DNA of 64,000 bases from Bacillota bacterium (GCA_023426245.1 JAFABB010000018.1:62001-126000), one strand, 5' to 3'; numbered from the stretch's first letter, positions 1-9,763 are shown. The notes: generated from the letters alone by a model not told the origin. A program made the numbers and translations.

Positions 1-1
1 T

Positions 2-823
2 TACATGGAACCCTCGCCTGTTCAATCGCTATTAATGGAGGGATGCCTTAAACGCGCGCGGGATATTTCCAATGGGGCCAAGTATAATAACTTTGGCCTT
101 CATGGAACCGGTATTTCTACCTCTACCGATTCATTAGCGGCAATTAAGAAATTTGTCTTTGAAACCAAAGAAATCGCACCGGCTGAGCTTATCGAGGCCG
201 TTGATAGCGATTTCTCAGGTCGGGAGCAATTACGAGCCAAATTACGGTATAGCGAATATAAGATGGGCAATGATGATGATGAAGTCGATGAGATATCCAG
301 CCAATTAATGGAGATGTTTGCCGATTCCTTGGAAAACAAAATCAATGAACGGGGAGGGGTTTACCGGGCGGGTACCGGGACAGCAATGTACTATTTGAGG
401 CATATCGCGGAGTTAGGAGCATCACCGGATGGCCGAAAAAAAGGTGAGCCGTTAGCTGCCAACTATTCACCCGGATTAAATTCCAGAGTCCATGGACCGG
501 TTTCCATTATTAAATCGTTTGCTAAACCCGATTTGAAACGGGTTATCAATGGAGGACCACTTACATTGGAATTGCATGATACGGTTTTTCGCAATGCGGA
601 AGGAATTCAAAAAGTGGCCCTGCTCGTTCAATCTTTTATGGATATGGGTGGCCATCAAATGCAACTTAATGCGGTAAACCGGGATACCTTGCTGGATGCA
701 CAGAAAAAGCCGGAGCAATACCGTAATCTTATCGTACGGGTTTGGGGCTGGAGTGGATACTTTGTGGAACTGGACCGCGAGTACCAAGATCATATTATTC
801 AACGTTTAGAATTTCAGGTATAA
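2..823 (+). CDS. Glycyl radical enzyme (pyruvate formate-lyase family), C-terminal part
   Basis: The frame is open to the left edge, so this is the last ~273 residues of a protein whose family is usually about 800 residues. The stretch with SLLMEGCLKRARDISNGAKY and KYNNFGLHGTG is the conserved C-terminal half of PFL-like glycyl radical enzymes. The radical-bearing glycine sits in RVWGWSG (codon 746-748), followed by YFVELDREYQDHII. This matches the family RVxG(Y/F/W) signature but with Trp on both sides of the Gly. The active-site Cys lies outside the window, so the substrate (pyruvate, a diol, a hydroxyproline-like compound or other) cannot be assigned. Such enzymes act in the anaerobic cytoplasm and need a radical-SAM activase, which is not visible here. 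Confidence 0.9.
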   Translation, partial: YMEPSPVQSLLMEGCLKRARDISNGAKYNNFGLHGTGISTSTDSLAAIKKFVFETKEIAPAELIEAVDSDFSGREQLRAKLRYSEYKMGNDDDEVDEISSQLMEMFADSLENKINERGGVYRAGTGTAMYYLRHIAELGASPDGRKKGEPLAANYSPGLNSRVHGPVSIIKSFAKPDLKRVINGGPLTLELHDTVFRNAEGIQKVALLVQSFMDMGGHQMQLNAVNRDTLLDAQKKPEQYRNLIVRVWGWSGYFVELDREYQDHIIQRLEFQV

Positions 824-1224
824 CTTTTCGCTTTAAATTCATCTTCTTTCCCTCCTCCCTTGAGGAGCTGTTGCAAAATAAGATTGATCGATCGAGAAAT
901 ACAGTATATAAAACTTTGCCCATCATTTTATGCTATATATTGTATTTCTCATTGATTTTAAATTCTTTTGCGACAGCTTCTCTTTTTTTAACGAGTCGTT
1001 TCATGTTCTTTTGCATGAAGCTAATGGAGCATCGTTAAAGTTCATAAAAATTTAATCGATATTCAAAAAAAAATGAACTCCCGGACTCAAAATGAGGGTA
1101 GCCCCGGAAAAATTTTAACTGTCCCAAAATCAAATCACATTTATAAAGAAGCAGTTAAAAGCTATGATAAATATGTTAAATCGGTTTTCAATTCAGTTAT
1201 TCATAAGGCTGGAGGTTAATGATC
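824..1224. other. Intergenic region with no recognised gene
   Basis: About 400 bases between the glycyl radical enzyme and the first ABC operon. I see no convincing terminator, promoter or small gene. One open frame (742-1038) overlaps the end of the enzyme, has no ribosome binding site and is not credible. A promoter for the downstream operon probably lies in the AT-rich last 100 bases, but no good -35/-10 pair stands out. Confidence 0.5.
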
Positions 1225-2763
1225 ATGGTGCAGCCGATTTTGGAAATGAAAAACATCACCAAGGAATTTCCCGGGGTGCGGGCTCTGAATCAAGTTGATT
1301 TTTGCCTTTATCCCGGGGAAGTCCATGCTCTCTTGGGCGAAAATGGGGCCGGAAAATCAACATTGATAAAGATTTTATGCGGTGCATATGTCAAGGACGA
1401 GGGTCAGATCTTTATTGACGGACGGGAATGTCATTTTAAGAGTACCAAGGATGCCCAAGACTGTGGAGTCACAGTTATTTACCAGGAGTTTAATTTATTT
1501 CCCAATTTATCAATCGCTGAAAACCTTTTTTTTGGTCGTTTATTTTTCAAAAAAGGAACGAAGTTGATAGACTGGTCTCGTGTATTTCAAGAAACCGAAA
1601 TTATGTTGGCAAAAGTAGGTTTGGAGATTGATCCCCACACGCTTGTGGGCAACTTGTCCGTTGCCGAACAGCAAATGTTGGAGATCGCCAAAGCCTTATC
1701 ATTTCATGCCAAGATAGTGATTATGGATGAGCCGACCTCGGCTCTGACGGACAAAGAGATTGACCGATTGTTTGGGACCATTCGCGATTTGAAGGCTAAA
1801 GGGGTCTCCATCATTTACATTTCCCACCGTATGGAAGAACTGCGGCAGATCGGCGACCGGGCAACGATAATCCGTGATGGCGCCAGAATGGCTACGGTTG
1901 ATTTACATCAGACTTCAATCGATGAATTGATTCAATTGATTATTGGTCGCAAACTCGAGGAGCAATACCCTAAACTCTCTATTCCGCTGGGTCCAAACAT
2001 ATTGGAAGTTAAAAATGTGACCACAAAAACGGGACTTCGTAATATAAATTTATCTTTACACCAGGGAGAAATCCTAGGCATATTCGGCCTTTTGGGGTCC
2101 GGAAGGACTGAATTGGCAAGGGCCATATTTGGAGCGGATCCCATCACCGAAGGGGAAATTCAGATTCAAAATAAAAAAGCTGCTCTATCAAACCCACAAG
2201 ATGGGATTGCTCAAGGTGTTGCATTACTCCCTGAGGATCGCAAACGGCAAGGCTTGGTCCTGGCCATGTCCGTCGCCCATAATATTACCCTTGCCAACTT
2301 AAACCGGGTTTCATTGTTGAGCAGGATTATCAGAATCATTAGCCATTCCAAAGAACGGGAAACAGCCAATGAATTTTGCACGAAGTTAGAGATTAAAACC
2401 AGCAATTTAAAGACAAAAGCCCTTCATTTAAGCGGAGGTAACCAACAAAAAATCGTGATTGCAAAGTGGTTATGTTCCAAGTCCCGTATCTTTATTTTTG
2501 ATGAACCCACACGTGGCATTGATGTCGGCGCCAAAGTAGGGGTGTATCGCCTCATGAATCAACTGGCCCGGGAAGGTGCCGGAATTATTATGATATCTTC
2601 GGAATTGCCCGAGATTATGGGAATGAGCGACCGGATTGCAGTGATTAACAAGGGCCGCATTTCGGCGGAATTGGGCAAAGGTGAAGCAACACAAGAGAAA
2701 CTAATGTATTACGCAACATTTGGGAGGAGTAAAGATGAATATCAAACCAATGATCCGAATTAA
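1225..2763 (+). CDS. Sugar ABC transporter ATPase, RbsA/MglA family (system A)
   Basis: Cytoplasmic energy-coupling subunit of a monosaccharide importer, 512 residues with two fused nucleotide-binding domains. The first has Walker A GENGAGKST (about residues 38-46), the LSVAEQQ signature and Walker B IVIMDEPTSAL. The second has the degenerate Walker A usual in this family (GLLGSGRTEL), then LSGGNQQ and FIFDEPTRGIDVG. An ATG at 1219 is also in frame, but GGAGG at 1211-1215 is only 3 nt from it and 9 nt from the ATG at 1225, so 1225 is preferred. The 3' end overlaps the permease start by 29 nt, implying translational coupling. The substrate cannot be read from the ATPase. Confidence 0.93.
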   Translation: MVQPILEMKNITKEFPGVRALNQVDFCLYPGEVHALLGENGAGKSTLIKILCGAYVKDEGQIFIDGRECHFKSTKDAQDCGVTVIYQEFNLFPNLSIAENLFFGRLFFKKGTKLIDWSRVFQETEIMLAKVGLEIDPHTLVGNLSVAEQQMLEIAKALSFHAKIVIMDEPTSALTDKEIDRLFGTIRDLKAKGVSIIYISHRMEELRQIGDRATIIRDGARMATVDLHQTSIDELIQLIIGRKLEEQYPKLSIPLGPNILEVKNVTTKTGLRNINLSLHQGEILGIFGLLGSGRTELARAIFGADPITEGEIQIQNKKAALSNPQDGIAQGVALLPEDRKRQGLVLAMSVAHNITLANLNRVSLLSRIIRIISHSKERETANEFCTKLEIKTSNLKTKALHLSGGNQQKIVIAKWLCSKSRIFIFDEPTRGIDVGAKVGVYRLMNQLAREGAGIIMISSELPEIMGMSDRIAVINKGRISAELGKGEATQEKLMYYATFGRSKDEYQTNDPN

Positions 2764-3709
2764 ACCCGATTTTACCGGCGAACTATTGGCTAAGTATGGT
2801 TATGTAATTATTCTTCTGGTCATTCTAGCCCTTTTCTCAATATTAACGCCACGGTTTTTTACCGTGAATAATTTGATGAATATTGGATTGCAAGCATCGA
2901 TTCGGGGAATCTTGGCAGTTGGTATGACCATTGTAATTATCAGCGGCGGTATCGATTTGTCTGTCGGTATGGTAATGACTTTAGCATCCATTGTGCTTGG
3001 CTATACAGTAATAAACCTCAAATTAGGCATACCCTTTGGCGTGATATCGGCCCTTGCTACCGGGGTACTCTGTGGAGTTTTTAACGGATTACTGATTAGT
3101 AAGGGCAAGTTGCCTCCGTTTATAGCGACACTCGGGTTAACAGGTATCGCCGGAGGGTTTGCCCTTGTGATTACAGCAGGTTATTCCATGTATGGGTTTC
3201 CGGATTCCTTTTCTTTCATCGCATCCGGTACTTTCTTGGGTCTGCCTATTCCACTGCTCTTATTATTCATTACCGGAATTATTTATCATTTTATTCTATT
3301 TCGCACTCATTCGGGACGGTTTTGTTTTGCAATCGGCAGCAATGAAGAAGCGGCCAAACTTTCCGGAATTAATGTCGGACGTAAAAAAATGTTGTTTTAT
3401 ATCAATATGGGATTGTTGGCAGGGTTTGCCGGTATCATTTTAACTTCCCGGATTGCTTCGGCCCATCCTGCGGCAGGAACCGGTTATGAATTGGATGCGA
3501 TTGCAGCGTCGGTAATCGGCGGCGCTAGTTTAATGGGAGGGGAAGGCTCGATCCCGGGAGCTGTGGTAGGAGCCATTATTATGGCTTCCATTCAAAACGG
3601 CCTCAACTTGCTTAACGTCAACCCATTTTGGCAGAAGGTGGCGATTGGCGTGATTTTAATTGCCGCCGTATTAATGGATCAGCTGCGAAAAAATAACCGC
3701 CCAAAATAA
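2735..3709 (+). CDS. Sugar ABC transporter permease, RbsC family (system A)
   Basis: Integral membrane subunit, 324 residues, with the RbsC/BPD_transp_2 pattern of hydrophobic segments. The conserved GIDLSVG stretch is near residue 75, and the C-terminal GYELDAIAASVIGGASLMGG and GSIPGAVVGA blocks are present. The start is the ATG at 2735, 7 nt after GGGAGG at 2722-2727. A TTG at 2720 in the same frame lacks a ribosome binding site. It lies inside the end of the ATPase gene and is followed after 127 nt by the binding-protein gene, so the three form one operon. Confidence 0.92.
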   Translation: MNIKPMIRIKPDFTGELLAKYGYVIILLVILALFSILTPRFFTVNNLMNIGLQASIRGILAVGMTIVIISGGIDLSVGMVMTLASIVLGYTVINLKLGIPFGVISALATGVLCGVFNGLLISKGKLPPFIATLGLTGIAGGFALVITAGYSMYGFPDSFSFIASGTFLGLPIPLLLLFITGIIYHFILFRTHSGRFCFAIGSNEEAAKLSGINVGRKKMLFYINMGLLAGFAGIILTSRIASAHPAAGTGYELDAIAASVIGGASLMGGEGSIPGAVVGAIIMASIQNGLNLLNVNPFWQKVAIGVILIAAVLMDQLRKNNRPK

Positions 3710-3836
3710 AGTTCTTCCACTCAGACAACAGCTTTTTTTAATCCGAATCCGTGAAGGGGGGGATTTTGGCAGCCACATCACATTGAGGATCCGCTTGTAT
3801 TCGCGATTTTACAGGTAAAATTAAGGAGGGCATCTT

Positions 3837-4802
3837 ATGAAAAAGGGTCAACTCGTGTTTCGTCTCGGTATTGCTGTAATAATGGTTCTCATCATGTCGA
3901 TCAGTACTACTTTTGCCGCAAAGAAGTATGTTATCGCCTATATTACGAAAACTCTCATTAATGATCCTTTCCAAGTCATCATGGCAAACTCTGCCAAAAA
4001 AGCCGGAGAAGCCAGAGGCGCAGTAGTTAAACTTTATGGCGGTTCCGGACAGGCTGCGATTGAACAGGAAATTTCGATTGTTGAAGATTCAATTGCCCAA
4101 AAGGTTGATGGTATCGTTTTAAATCCTTTGGATTCAAAGGCTTTGGTTCCTGCGGTAAAGAAGATTAATAAAGCGGGAATTCCGCTGGTTTTGGTAGATA
4201 ACGCAATTGCCGATGGCAATTATATCACTTACATTGCTACTGATAACGTGAAAGGGGCGGCAGTGGCAGCTGATTACATCGCAACCGCATTGAACCACAA
4301 AGGTAATGTAGCCCAGATCGAGGGTGAACCCGGCGGTCAAGCGGCTGCGGATCGTCGGAAAGGTTTTCATGACAGAATGGCAAAGGAACCCCATATGAAA
4401 ATCGTTTCCTCCATTACCGGCCACTGGACCACTGAAGGCGCCATTTCCGCAACCGAAGCAATTTTGCAATCCAATCCGGATGTAAAAGCCATCTTCGCTT
4501 CCGCCGATATGATGGGCGTAGGTGTGGCTCAGGCTTTAGAACGGGCTAAACGGACTGACATTATCCTTGTAACGTTTGACGGTATCAAAGAAGGTATGGA
4601 TCTCATTACGGCTAATAAGAGCGCCGGGGATGTTGCTCAATTCCCAACCAAGATGGGGGCAATGTCAGTCAATATCTTGCTTGACGTACTTTCCGGCAAG
4701 AAAAAAGCCAGTGCTTATCCCAAGTATATCGACTCGGGAACGGAGTTAATCAATGAAAAGAATGTTAAACCCTTTATGGAGGATGTCTTGGGAATTAAAT
4801 AG
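3837..4802 (+). CDS. Sugar-binding protein, RbsB family (system A)
   Basis: Extracytoplasmic receptor of system A, 321 residues. It has a clear Sec signal peptide (MKKGQLVFRLGIAVIMVLIM, cleavage near TTFAA-KK at about residue 28). Two periplasmic-binding-protein type I lobes follow (VDGIVLNPLDSKALVPAV, GIPLVLVDNAI, and ILVTFDGIKEGMDLI). AAGGAGGG lies just before the ATG. As last gene of the ATPase-permease-binding protein order, it is followed by a strong hairpin at 4823-4849. The ligand is probably a pentose, hexose or related compound, but nothing in the sequence fixes which. Confidence 0.9.
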   Translation: MKKGQLVFRLGIAVIMVLIMSISTTFAAKKYVIAYITKTLINDPFQVIMANSAKKAGEARGAVVKLYGGSGQAAIEQEISIVEDSIAQKVDGIVLNPLDSKALVPAVKKINKAGIPLVLVDNAIADGNYITYIATDNVKGAAVAADYIATALNHKGNVAQIEGEPGGQAAADRRKGFHDRMAKEPHMKIVSSITGHWTTEGAISATEAILQSNPDVKAIFASADMMGVGVAQALERAKRTDIILVTFDGIKEGMDLITANKSAGDVAQFPTKMGAMSVNILLDVLSGKKKASAYPKYIDSGTELINEKNVKPFMEDVLGIK

Positions 4803-4822
4803 TTTTTAAGAATTGGCTTTGC

Positions 4823-4850
4823 GATGGCTCCACCAAAGGTGGGGCTATCT
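4823..4850 (+). terminator. Hairpin after system A binding protein
   Basis: A 12-bp stem (4823-4834 with 4838-4849, including G-U pairs) closes a 3-nt AAA loop. The following sequence is TCAGTTTAAATT, a poor U-tract, so this may be an RNA-stabilising 3' hairpin or a weak terminator between the transporter operon and the kinase gene. Confidence 0.55.
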
Positions 4851-4995
4851 CAGTTTAAATTGGATGATATTGATTGGATGTGCGGAAACGATGGTAAAAG
4901 AATTGTAAAGGGTAATCGGCACATATCCAGAATTGATTTATAGTAAAAAAGCCATGGAATGCAAAGGGGAAAATAATTGGGTGGGGAAGGAAAAG

Positions 4996-6798
4996 GTGTT
5001 TTCAACGGTTCATAAAAATAGGTTGAATATATTTAAACTCATCCGTTCCAGCCTGCGCGCCAAGTTAATGTTGATATTCGTTGTTTTGACGAGTATTCCC
5101 TTAAGTATCGTTGGCGTAATTTGCTATACCAAATTTTTTACGACCATTTGGGATGATACTACATTATCAACCATCCAAATTGGTGAGCAATTGAATAAAA
5201 ACATCGAGATTATGTTCAATGATACCCGTAATTTTTTAGAAATCGGCAACCGTGAAGCAGCCATTCAGTTTTTAAAAACCGAAACGGAGACCAATAACGC
5301 AGCCAAAGAGATATTGAATTTGTTCAATTTGTACCGCAACAATTACAAATACCGATTTAGTTCAAGCATTAAAAACATTCACATTATTGGAATTAACGGA
5401 AAATGTATCTCTGAAAGAGATGGAGTTTACCGGGTCAATAAAGCTTTTTTGTCCCAAAAGGCTATCCAGGAATTATTGGACCGGCCTGGAGAAGTGCAAA
5501 TACTTCCCGAGTATCAATCTTACATTGATCAAAGTGATCCGCAAAGAGCCATTACGATCGGGGTCGCCATAAGACGGGCCACTACTCATGAAGTTTTAGG
5601 AGTAACGTTGATTGAACTGGATACCGCGATTGCCAATGAATTTTGTGATAATGTAAAAATTGGCAAAACAGGATTTTTCTATATTTTGGATCGAAAAGGC
5701 AGTTTAATTTCAACCCCCAGCCAAAATGCAATCATATCCGAAAATGACCGGACCTATTTTAAACGGATTATGCGTCAAAGAAAAGGAAGCTTTTTTAAAA
5801 AAGTAGCTGGGAAAAAAATCTTTGTCGTCTATAATACTTCGCTACTGACGGGGTGGAAAATTATCGGTCAGGTTAACCTGGAAGATATCATGAGACAAGC
5901 TTATGATATTCGTGATTTGATCATTATAAGTTTGGCGATTTGCTTTATTTTTTCGGTGGCGGTATATTCCTTTATAACCGACCGGCTTACCCTACCCATC
6001 CGGAGGCTGAAAAACAAAATTCGTCAAGCATCAACCGGGGATTTGGATGTAAAAGTTGAAAATGAAAAAAATGATGAAATAGCCGATGTAGGCTATAGTT
6101 TTAATATGATGTTGGATCGCATCAAGGCTTTATTGGAAAACAGTCTTCGGGAACAGGAAGAATTAAAAAAGGCGGAATTAAAGGCTTTGCAAGCCCAAAT
6201 CAACCCCCATTTTCTTTATAACACTTTGGACACGATTGTTTGGATGTCCGAAGCCAATAAATCCGAACAAGTAGTGGAAATCGTCAATGCTTTATCGAGC
6301 TTTTTCCGGATATCCTTAAGTAAAGGAAAAGACTGGATATCAGTGGGGGATGAGGTTCAGCACATCCGGAGTTATTTGATTATTCAAAAAATGCGCTACC
6401 GGGACATTTTGGATTATAAAATCGATGTTCCGGGGGATATTTTACATTACTCCGTTTTGAAACTGACCTTGCAACCTATTGTTGAAAATGCTTTATATCA
6501 CGGTATTAAGAACAAACGTGAAAAAGGCTGTATTCAAATTAAAGGCTGGGTGGCTGACGATGGTGATCTGGTATTTGAAGTGCTCGATAACGGTGCCGGG
6601 ATTATTGAAGAAAAACTGGCAGTTATTCAAAGGGAACTTCATAGTGACTCCTTTGGAATGATCAGAGATACCGGATTTGGTCTCAATAATGTTCATAGGC
6701 GAATTCAATTATATTATGGGAAACCATACGGAATTTCAATAGAGAGTATTTACGGCCAATTTACCCGCGTCAATATTCGCATACCGGCGAGGAGATAA
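4996..6798 (+). CDS. Sensor histidine kinase, YesM/LytS type
   Basis: Membrane sensor kinase of about 600 residues. After a short basic N-terminus come a transmembrane helix (LMLIFVVLTSIPLSIVGVI), a ~270-residue extracytoplasmic sensor region of Cache character, a second helix (IIISLAICFIFSVAVYSF), HAMP, a His_kinase domain (H in INPHFLYNTL) and a HATPase domain (QPIVENALYHGI, DNGAGI, GFGLNNV). The start is uncertain: GTG at 4996 has GGAAGG 5 nt upstream and is preferred. GTG 4981, ATG 4954 and TTG 4933 are alternatives. It overlaps the response regulator region almost end to end, so the two are a pair. Lying between two sugar importers, it probably controls one or both. Confidence 0.9.
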   Translation: MFSTVHKNRLNIFKLIRSSLRAKLMLIFVVLTSIPLSIVGVICYTKFFTTIWDDTTLSTIQIGEQLNKNIEIMFNDTRNFLEIGNREAAIQFLKTETETNNAAKEILNLFNLYRNNYKYRFSSSIKNIHIIGINGKCISERDGVYRVNKAFLSQKAIQELLDRPGEVQILPEYQSYIDQSDPQRAITIGVAIRRATTHEVLGVTLIELDTAIANEFCDNVKIGKTGFFYILDRKGSLISTPSQNAIISENDRTYFKRIMRQRKGSFFKKVAGKKIFVVYNTSLLTGWKIIGQVNLEDIMRQAYDIRDLIIISLAICFIFSVAVYSFITDRLTLPIRRLKNKIRQASTGDLDVKVENEKNDEIADVGYSFNMMLDRIKALLENSLREQEELKKAELKALQAQINPHFLYNTLDTIVWMSEANKSEQVVEIVNALSSFFRISLSKGKDWISVGDEVQHIRSYLIIQKMRYRDILDYKIDVPGDILHYSVLKLTLQPIVENALYHGIKNKREKGCIQIKGWVADDGDLVFEVLDNGAGIIEEKLAVIQRELHSDSFGMIRDTGFGLNNVHRRIQLYYGKPYGISIESIYGQFTRVNIRIPARR

Positions 6799-6802
6799 TG
6801 TG

Positions 6803-8398
6803 ATGTATAAGGTTTTTTTAGTGGATGATGAAATTGTAGTTCGCGAATCAATCCGTTCCAATATTAAGTGGGAGGACACCCAGTTTATTTTTTCCGGTGA
6901 AGCTCCGGACGGAGAGATGGCTTTGCCCCTCATTGAAGAGATAAAACCGGATATCGTCATTACGGATGTTAAGATGCCCTTTATGGATGGACTTGAATTA
7001 AGCCGTATTGTAAAAAAAAATATGCCTTGGATCAAGGTGATCATTTTGAGTGGCCATGATGAGTTTGAGTATGCTAAAGAGGCCATTCATATCGGAGTAA
7101 CGGATTATCTGTTAAAGCCCATTAATTCCGGCAATTTGTTAAAGGAACTCGGAAAAGTTGCATTACAAATCGAAGAAGAGAAAAAGGCGAGAGAAGATCT
7201 GAATAACCTGAAAAAACAGATTGCCGAAAATATTCCACTGTTCAAGGAGAAGTTTTTAAATGAATTATTGTTGGATTTATTATCACCGGGTGAAGCTATC
7301 GAGAGGGCGGCTTTTTTTAATATCAATCTGGTGGCCAAATATTACTTAGCCGTTATTGTCGACCAGGAGATCAAGAAGTATACAAATTGCCAAAACGAGT
7401 ATTCCGATTATATTAAAATTGAAACCATCGTTTCGGATATTGTGAAGACCAATCCCGATATTATCAGCTTTAAAAGAAGCCTCAAGGAGATTGTATTGAT
7501 TTTTAAAGGCGACAATCCGGCTGAACTGGAAGACGCAGCTTACAGGGTTTCCCAAGCGGTAAAATATGAGGTTGAAAGAAATACCGATAACCTATTAACC
7601 ATCGGTATCGGCAATATTAAAGAACGTATAGCCGGGATTGCCGAGTCTTATACCGATGCCAATACAGCCCGGAATTTTAAAAATATTTTTGGTAAGAGCA
7701 AGATTATCGGCATCAACGATATTAAGCTTCATGATGATGGTACTGAATATCGTTTTCAATTTTGCAGCAGTGATATTGCTGATTTTCTTAAATTTGGAGA
7801 AAAATCGGGCATTCAAAAGTTTGTTACGGAATATATGGAATGTTTAAACGAAACTGCCTCACAGGCACCGATTTATGTATATTACGCATTTATGGACATT
7901 GTTTTTACGTCAGCCCGTTTTGTAGAGGAATTGGGCGGCAATGTTGAAATGGTGATTCCGGAGATTAAGGAATTAATGGATATTTTGGAAAGCGCCAATT
8001 CATTAGGGGATTTAGCGGGGAAAATCGAAAAAATTTTGGGAGCGGCATTAGGGTATAGAAATAGTAAGAAAGATAACAAGCATAATGATATTATTAGTAA
8101 AGCAGTGGAATATATTGAACAAAATTATGCTGAGCCCAATATCACTTTGAATTCGGTTGCTGACAACGTTCATGTCAGTCCCAGCCATTTTAGCACCATT
8201 TTTAGCCAGGAAACCGGTGAAACCTTTATTGAATATTTAATCAAGACCCGGATTAAAAAAGCCAAGGAACTTTTAAAAAGTTCAAATCATAAATCTTCGG
8301 AAATCGCTTATCTGGTCGGGTATAGAGATCCCCATTATTTTAGTTATATCTTTAAAAAAATGGTCGGAATTACCCCCACCGAATTTCGAAACCATTGA
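6803..8398 (+). CDS. Response regulator, YesN type with AraC DNA-binding domain
   Basis: Cytoplasmic regulator of about 531 residues. The N-terminal receiver has the acidic pair VDDE, the phosphoacceptor Asp in DIVITDVKMPFMDG, and the Lys in YLLKP. A long ~280-residue linker is followed by two C-terminal AraC helix-turn-helix motifs (ITLNSVADNVHVSPSHFSTI and SSEIAYLVGYRDPHYFSYIF). GTG 6800 and ATG 6803 are adjacent possible starts; GAGGAG at 6789-6794 favours 6803. It starts 4 nt after the kinase stop. By family precedent it activates sugar transport or utilisation genes, likely the flanking ABC operons (inference). Confidence 0.92.
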   Translation: MYKVFLVDDEIVVRESIRSNIKWEDTQFIFSGEAPDGEMALPLIEEIKPDIVITDVKMPFMDGLELSRIVKKNMPWIKVIILSGHDEFEYAKEAIHIGVTDYLLKPINSGNLLKELGKVALQIEEEKKAREDLNNLKKQIAENIPLFKEKFLNELLLDLLSPGEAIERAAFFNINLVAKYYLAVIVDQEIKKYTNCQNEYSDYIKIETIVSDIVKTNPDIISFKRSLKEIVLIFKGDNPAELEDAAYRVSQAVKYEVERNTDNLLTIGIGNIKERIAGIAESYTDANTARNFKNIFGKSKIIGINDIKLHDDGTEYRFQFCSSDIADFLKFGEKSGIQKFVTEYMECLNETASQAPIYVYYAFMDIVFTSARFVEELGGNVEMVIPEIKELMDILESANSLGDLAGKIEKILGAALGYRNSKKDNKHNDIISKAVEYIEQNYAEPNITLNSVADNVHVSPSHFSTIFSQETGETFIEYLIKTRIKKAKELLKSSNHKSSEIAYLVGYRDPHYFSYIFKKMVGITPTEFRNH

Positions 8399-8637
8399 AT
8401 ATGAAAAAACAGTCCCTCCTTTCGCTGGAACAACCCCGTCTTTTCTCAAACACCCCAAGAATTTAACCCTTTTTCAAAAAAGAATTAACCCAAAGTTAAA
8501 CTTCATAAAAATTCATACTTTTGGCTAAAGCAATCGCATTGGTTGGAAGTCGCTTTAATATTATACTCTTCTTAACCGGCAGGCTCTTCCCGGGAGAGTG
8601 ACTGCAGGAAAACTGGAATAGGAGTTGTTCATAGAGA

Positions 8638-9672
8638 ATGAAAAAAGTATTCATCGCTATTACTATGATATCGCTGGTTATCATGGTTGCGGGGTTAGCC
8701 AGTGTTAATGCCGCCGATCAGCCAACGTTTGCCTTCGCCGTCAATAACGCATCGACTTTCTGGATGCAGGGCTTGGCTGGAACCATTCAGGCTGAAAAAG
8801 ATTTTGGGGTGAAGGTAGAATTTTATATGACTCCCAATGCAAGTATTGAGGGACAAAAAAGTTTTATTGAAAGCATGCTCGCCAAAGGCGTAAAAGGTTT
8901 CGGACTCAGTATTATCGATCCGGAAGGCTCTACTCCTTTTCTTAATGAAGTTGCTAAGAAAGTTCCTATTGTTTTAACCGATAGTGATGCCCCAAAAAGT
9001 AACCGTATTGCCTATGTCGGCCCCAGCAACTATAAAGCCGGAAGGATTTGCGGTCAGAAGATCAGAGAGCAGATTCCAAACGGTGGAAAAATTGCTTTAT
9101 TCGTCGGCAGAATGGACTCCCAAAATGCCATTGAACGCCGTCAAGGGATTATCGATGAGTTAAGCGAGAAACCGATGGCGGATTATTATCCCGGTAAAAT
9201 GACCCCGGTTAAGCAAAACATTAAGGCCGGAAAATGGGTCATCATTGATACCAAAACCGATAACGGCGATGAAAGCCGTGCTAAAGCAAATGTCGAAGAT
9301 GTCATCATGAAGAACAAAGATGTCAAATTGATGAGCGGCCTTTGGAGTTACAATACCCCGGCTATCATCAGCGCTTTAAAAGATGCCGGCAAACTTGGCA
9401 AAATTAAGGTCGTCGGTTTCGATGACGACGATGTGACTTTACAAGCCGTTAAAGATGGTTATGCAGCGGGATCAATTGTTCAAGAACCCTTTAAATTCGG
9501 TTACCAATGCATCGAAATTCTATACAAACTGTATATGAAACAAAATCCCGGTATTCCGGCTAATAAAATGGTGGATGTTCCTGTAAAGTGGGTTACCAAG
9601 GATGGTGTAGATCCTTTGATGGCCCTCACCAAACAACACCTTGATCTTGCCAATACCAAAGTTCAGAAATAA
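8638..9672 (+). CDS. Sugar-binding protein, RbsB-like (system B, first receptor)
   Basis: Secreted binding protein of 344 residues with a signal peptide (MKKVFIAITMISLVIMVAGL, cleavage near VNA-ADQ). The type I periplasmic fold shows in FAFAVNNASTFWMQ, KGFGLSIIDPEG, VPIVLTDSDAP and VVGFDDDDVTLQAV. A GGAG is visible 13 nt upstream of the ATG, unusually far, with a nearer weak GAGA. The gene opens an operon with ATPase and permease genes, separated from them by a perfect 16-bp inverted repeat. The ligand is unknown; the family takes up ribose, galactose, autoinducer-2, inositol and similar compounds. Confidence 0.9.
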   Translation: MKKVFIAITMISLVIMVAGLASVNAADQPTFAFAVNNASTFWMQGLAGTIQAEKDFGVKVEFYMTPNASIEGQKSFIESMLAKGVKGFGLSIIDPEGSTPFLNEVAKKVPIVLTDSDAPKSNRIAYVGPSNYKAGRICGQKIREQIPNGGKIALFVGRMDSQNAIERRQGIIDELSEKPMADYYPGKMTPVKQNIKAGKWVIIDTKTDNGDESRAKANVEDVIMKNKDVKLMSGLWSYNTPAIISALKDAGKLGKIKVVGFDDDDVTLQAVKDGYAAGSIVQEPFKFGYQCIEILYKLYMKQNPGIPANKMVDVPVKWVTKDGVDPLMALTKQHLDLANTKVQK

Positions 9673-9679
9673 TTCAGTA

Positions 9680-9725
9680 TGCTTTAACTGCGCGGTCAGA
9701 ATAATCTTTCCGCGCAGTTAAAGCA
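9680..9725 (+). promoter_or_regulatory. Perfect 16-bp stem-loop between binding protein and ATPase genes
   Basis: TGCTTTAACTGCGCGG (9680-9695) pairs without mismatch with 9710-9725 across a 14-nt loop. No U-run follows, so it is more likely an mRNA-stabilising or attenuating hairpin that keeps binding-protein expression above ATPase and permease expression than a full terminator. Similar hairpins occupy the same place in systems C and D. Confidence 0.75.
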
Positions 9726-9763
9726 GCCTTTAACCTAAAATATATTGTAAGAAGGATAGAGGT

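Noticed and set aside
742..1038. 98-codon plus-strand frame crossing the end of the glycyl radical enzyme
   Set aside because: It overlaps the radical motif in another frame and has no ribosome binding site.
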